From Pyrinomonadaceae bacterium (lineage in GTDB: Bacteria > Acidobacteriota > Blastocatellia > Pyrinomonadales > Pyrinomonadaceae): 64,000 nt of DNA. The position numbers were made by a program, and so were the translations under genes. The DNA is taken from assembly GCA_028284415.1 (NCBI GenBank), contig JANQRU010000005.1, positions 310,001-374,000 of the forward strand, given 5' to 3'. The notes below the pieces were generated by a model. It saw only the letters and a program-made list of their open reading frames with translations, had not been told where the DNA came from and ran no database searches. The stretch's first letter is position 1. Each line of letters opens with the position of its first letter. Below, one piece after another: positions 62,063 to 64,000 of the stretch.

Positions 62063-63434
62063 TTATTCTCTCCTCATTTTTTTGATTTACAATCTTTTTC
62101 GGGGCGGGCGGTTCTGCTCCTTTGGGAACAATCCATAATTTGATTGACACTTTTTTACTATCTTTCCCGTCCAGAAAAATGAAACGATCAATATTAAACA
62201 TACGAAGCTTAATGTAATCTATTATTTCTTTTTTGGAATTTGCTCGAGATTTTTTACCTCTGCTTAAAACTATGTAACCACTCGCTTGTGGTCTGTTTTG
62301 GATTTCACTCACATAATTATCAAACCGCAGCAAAAAGTCTTCGCGATTTGTGAGTGAGAATTCATCCACCAAAATTGATTCCGGTTTATTGTCAGCGATT
62401 TTTTCTTTATTTTTGGTTAAAGATTTTCTTGGAGTCGGCGGGTTTGCTCCCTTCGGAACTACCCAAAATGCGATAACTGCTTTGGAATTTCCTTCGCCTT
62501 TTAAGTAATTTAGTTTCTTTGAACCTAAGCGACGGGCGGAATATTCTTTGATTTCTTTTTCTTTGGTCGCGTAGGATTTTTTATCGCCGTAGATAATGAT
62601 GTAGCCTTTGTTTTCGGGATTGTCTTGAAGGGCAACGGCAAAAGCGTCAAATCTTGCCATAAATTCTTCGCTATTCTGATACTGAAACTCATCAAATAAA
62701 ATTGCTTCATCTTGGCTTTCAGCAGGTTTTGAACTTTCCAGACACTTCGCCCAATTAGTAATTATCTCAGGCGTTTGACTGTTGTTTTCGTTGAAGAATT
62801 TTGTTTCTTTAATTTGGTCAAAAATTGCCACGTGAATAGTTTTGTTTTTGACATTTAGTGCCAATGCAGATTCAAGGCGTGTGCAGGCACGCAACATACA
62901 ACCGCTCGCGAATAGAAAATCTCCTTCTTTTTTGATCGGTGATCCAACTTCAAAATTTTGCCTGAAAGAAGCGTAATCCTTCTCGCCCAAAAGTTTCTTT
63001 AGACGACTTTTAATTTCCGGCTTTTCTAATAATTCGCCCGAATCTTTGCCGACCCATTCAGATTCTTTATCTGTATTTTTTTGAGTTTGTATATTTTTAT
63101 AAAATGAAAAAACAGAATAAATCTGATATTGAGTTCCCGAATCTTTAATTACGGATTTAACATCTTCAAAAAGAAGTTCGATAACTTCTTTTTTTGATTT
63201 CTCACCCAAACCTTTTCGTCTGTCCCATTTTTTGCTAACTAACTTAGCTTCCCGTTTGTCGGGTGAAAGTCGCATAACAACACCTTTCAATTCTTTAATC
63301 AAATCAGCAACCGCTTTTTCTCCCATCTGCTCCGTAGTATTTTTCTGTGCAAATATATTTAGGCTAAAAACCATACTCACAAATAAGAAAGCCAAAAATG
63401 TTTTCGTCAGATTTATTCTTTTTGTAAATTTCAT
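62055..63434 (-). CDS. Exported protein with two tandem repeats, unknown
   Basis: 459 aa. Signal peptide (TFLAFLFVSMVFSLNIFAQ). The C-terminal 220 residues are two copies of a roughly 100-residue domain with the pattern ILFDEFQYQNSEEFMARFDA / ILVDEFSLTNREDFLLRFDN, then GYIIIYGDKKS / GYIVLSRGKKS and ending VVPKGANPPTP / IVPKGAEPPAP. The N-terminal half has CMLRACTR. Not recognised; the repeat has an OmpA/TolB-like alternation of strands and helices. Confidence 0.7.
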   Translation of the reverse strand: MKFTKRINLTKTFLAFLFVSMVFSLNIFAQKNTTEQMGEKAVADLIKELKGVVMRLSPDKREAKLVSKKWDRRKGLGEKSKKEVIELLFEDVKSVIKDSGTQYQIYSVFSFYKNIQTQKNTDKESEWVGKDSGELLEKPEIKSRLKKLLGEKDYASFRQNFEVGSPIKKEGDFLFASGCMLRACTRLESALALNVKNKTIHVAIFDQIKETKFFNENNSQTPEIITNWAKCLESSKPAESQDEAILFDEFQYQNSEEFMARFDAFAVALQDNPENKGYIIIYGDKKSYATKEKEIKEYSARRLGSKKLNYLKGEGNSKAVIAFWVVPKGANPPTPRKSLTKNKEKIADNKPESILVDEFSLTNREDFLLRFDNYVSEIQNRPQASGYIVLSRGKKSRANSKKEIIDYIKLRMFNIDRFIFLDGKDSKKVSIKLWIVPKGAEPPAPKKIVNQKNEERINE

Positions 63435-63455
63435 TTCAATTCTCCGTAGTTTTAA

Positions 63456-63760
63456 TTATATTGCAGTAAATCCGCCGTCGATCATATGAATACTGCCTGT
63501 GCAATAGGTTGATTCGTCGCTGGCTAAAAATAGTGCGAGATTAGCAACCTCTTCATCAACCGCATCGGCGACAAAATCTGAGATATTTTCAAAATTTGAG
63601 AGTCTTTCGCGTGTTTCTTTTATTTTTTTTCTGAGCGTCCGACAAGCATCACGCTTGCACCTTCTTCCAAGAAACGTTTCGCCGTCGCTTCGCCGATTCC
63701 GCCTGTCGCCCCCATGATAATCGCAACTTTTCCATCTAATCTATTTCCGCTGTTATTCAT
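63456..63760 (-). pseudogene. SDR-family oxidoreductase remnant with internal deletion
   Basis: From ATG 63760: [20 protein letters not shown] (intact NAD-binding GxxxGxG), [15 protein letters not shown] and a stop at an A8 run; in the shifted frame it goes on as KETRERLSNFENISDFVADA and EEVANLALFLASDESTYCTG plus SIHMIDGGFTAI, the normal SDR C-terminus. A full SDR has about 250 residues; here only about 100 remain and the catalytic Tyr-x3-Lys region is gone. So a frameshift plus an internal deletion of about 140 residues. Confidence 0.9.
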
Positions 63761-63785
63761 AGTCTTCCTTTTCATTCGCTGCTGT

Positions 63786-63944
63786 GCCGCCTGATGTGCG
63801 GCGATGGCTTTGCCTCGCCATAAAATGTTTCCTCAAAAATACGAAAGGCTATGCCTTGAGCAATCTGAGGCATAGCCTCATTAAATTGGGGAGAAAATGT
63901 AACGGAAAGTTAGAAACTTTCCGCACATCGAGCGGCATAGCCGC
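63786..63944. repeat. Cluster of hairpins at the window end
   Basis: gccgc/gcggc (63786-63802), ggcga/tcgcc (63800-63819), the 11-bp perfect pair aggctatgcct/aggcatagcct (63846-63878), cggaaagtt/aactttccg (63903-63923) and gcggc/gccgc (63932-63944). No ORF of convincing quality. Similar in style to the nested cassette at 21.5 kb. Confidence 0.6.
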
Positions 63945-64000
63945 AAATAAATTACTCAATCTAAATTTCTCACGCAGCTTTCGCACCCGTATGTGAACGT

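Noticed and set aside
1..64000. Mobile element, prophage, CRISPR, rRNA or tRNA genes
   Set aside because: No transposase, integrase, phage structural gene, regular spacer array or tRNA-like T-loop sequence was found on either strand; repeats seen are palindromic and dispersed.

Overview
The window is a 64 kb piece of an AT-rich (clearly below 45% GC by eye) Gram-negative chromosome. Several things together suggest an acidobacterium, probably of the Blastocatellia/Pyrinomonadaceae type. These are CadC-like winged-helix regulators fused to TPR or hydrolase modules, TonB receptors with an N-terminal carboxypeptidase-regulatory-like domain, many secreted M1/M28/S41/S66 peptidases, a DUF5916 outer-membrane protein, DUF3526-type ABC permeases and a LytS/LytTR two-component pair. 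This placement is inference; no rRNA, tRNA, phage, transposase or CRISPR was seen.

Layout. 1-2.5 kb: scpB, a small membrane gene with a decayed duplicate of its 3' end, an RsuA/RluB pseudouridine synthase, a CoA-binding protein. 2.5-4 kb: a DoxX gene with a rearranged 5' end, then a compact PqqD-like (RRE) gene followed by a signal-peptide/Cys-rich peptide locus. 4.3-12.9 kb: acyl-CoA dehydrogenase, PgsA-like enzyme, metallophosphoesterase, CadC/TPR regulator divergent from a sigma-like factor, and a winged-helix/alpha-beta hydrolase/dead-cyclase fusion. 13-16.5 kb: a ZnuD-like TonB receptor and a MerC-family protein. 16.6-30.4 kb: one large co-directional locus with an ABC ATPase, an exported AstE/aspartoacylase-like metallo-enzyme, an unknown protein, a truncated permease, a siderophore-type TonB receptor, two tandem copies of a two-gene DUF3526-type ABC-2 permease pair, an NTF2-like protein and a CBM9/DUF5916 protein. 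30.7-33.7 kb: a minus-strand metal-type operon (LolD-like ATPase, FtsX permease, His-containing lipoprotein, DUF3299). 34-40.4 kb: a Kelch protein, another siderophore-type TonB receptor and a third, divergent permease pair. 40.7-50 kb: a His/Cys-rich zinc-type protein, M28 and M1 peptidases, DUF6702, S66 peptidase and a LytTR/LytS pair. 50-64 kb: YggX, Bcp-like peroxiredoxin, S41-like peptidase, small membrane proteins, esterase, a DUF962/4-TM recombination chimera, beta-helix protein, aldo/keto reductase, fRMsr, CysQ-like phosphatase, ABM protein, a repeat protein and an SDR pseudogene.

Two themes stand out. First, a multi-component import/export system (TonB receptor + ABC-2 permease pairs + one ATPase + exported amidohydrolase-like enzyme) has been amplified, with three permease pairs plus a fragment for a single visible cognate ATPase; its substrate is unknown. 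Second, several genes scattered over 28 kb have the hallmarks of zinc homeostasis: ZnuD-like receptor with a Cys-bracketed acidic loop, MerC, Zrg-like ABC operon and His-rich protein. Two of them carry similar 21-bp-spaced direct repeats upstream. A smaller candidate novelty is the orphan PqqD + Cys/Ser/Thr-rich secreted peptide locus.

The intergenic DNA is unusually rich in palindromic structure: a dispersed inverted-repeat family (about 3.6, 30.5 and 37.5 kb), a 306-bp nested-hairpin cassette at 21.5-21.8 kb, a 98-bp palindrome at 15.7 kb and hairpin clusters at 63.8 kb. Footprints of duplication, deletion and recombination (truncated permease, SDR deletion, DUF962 chimera, duplicated promoter/signal peptide) are frequent.
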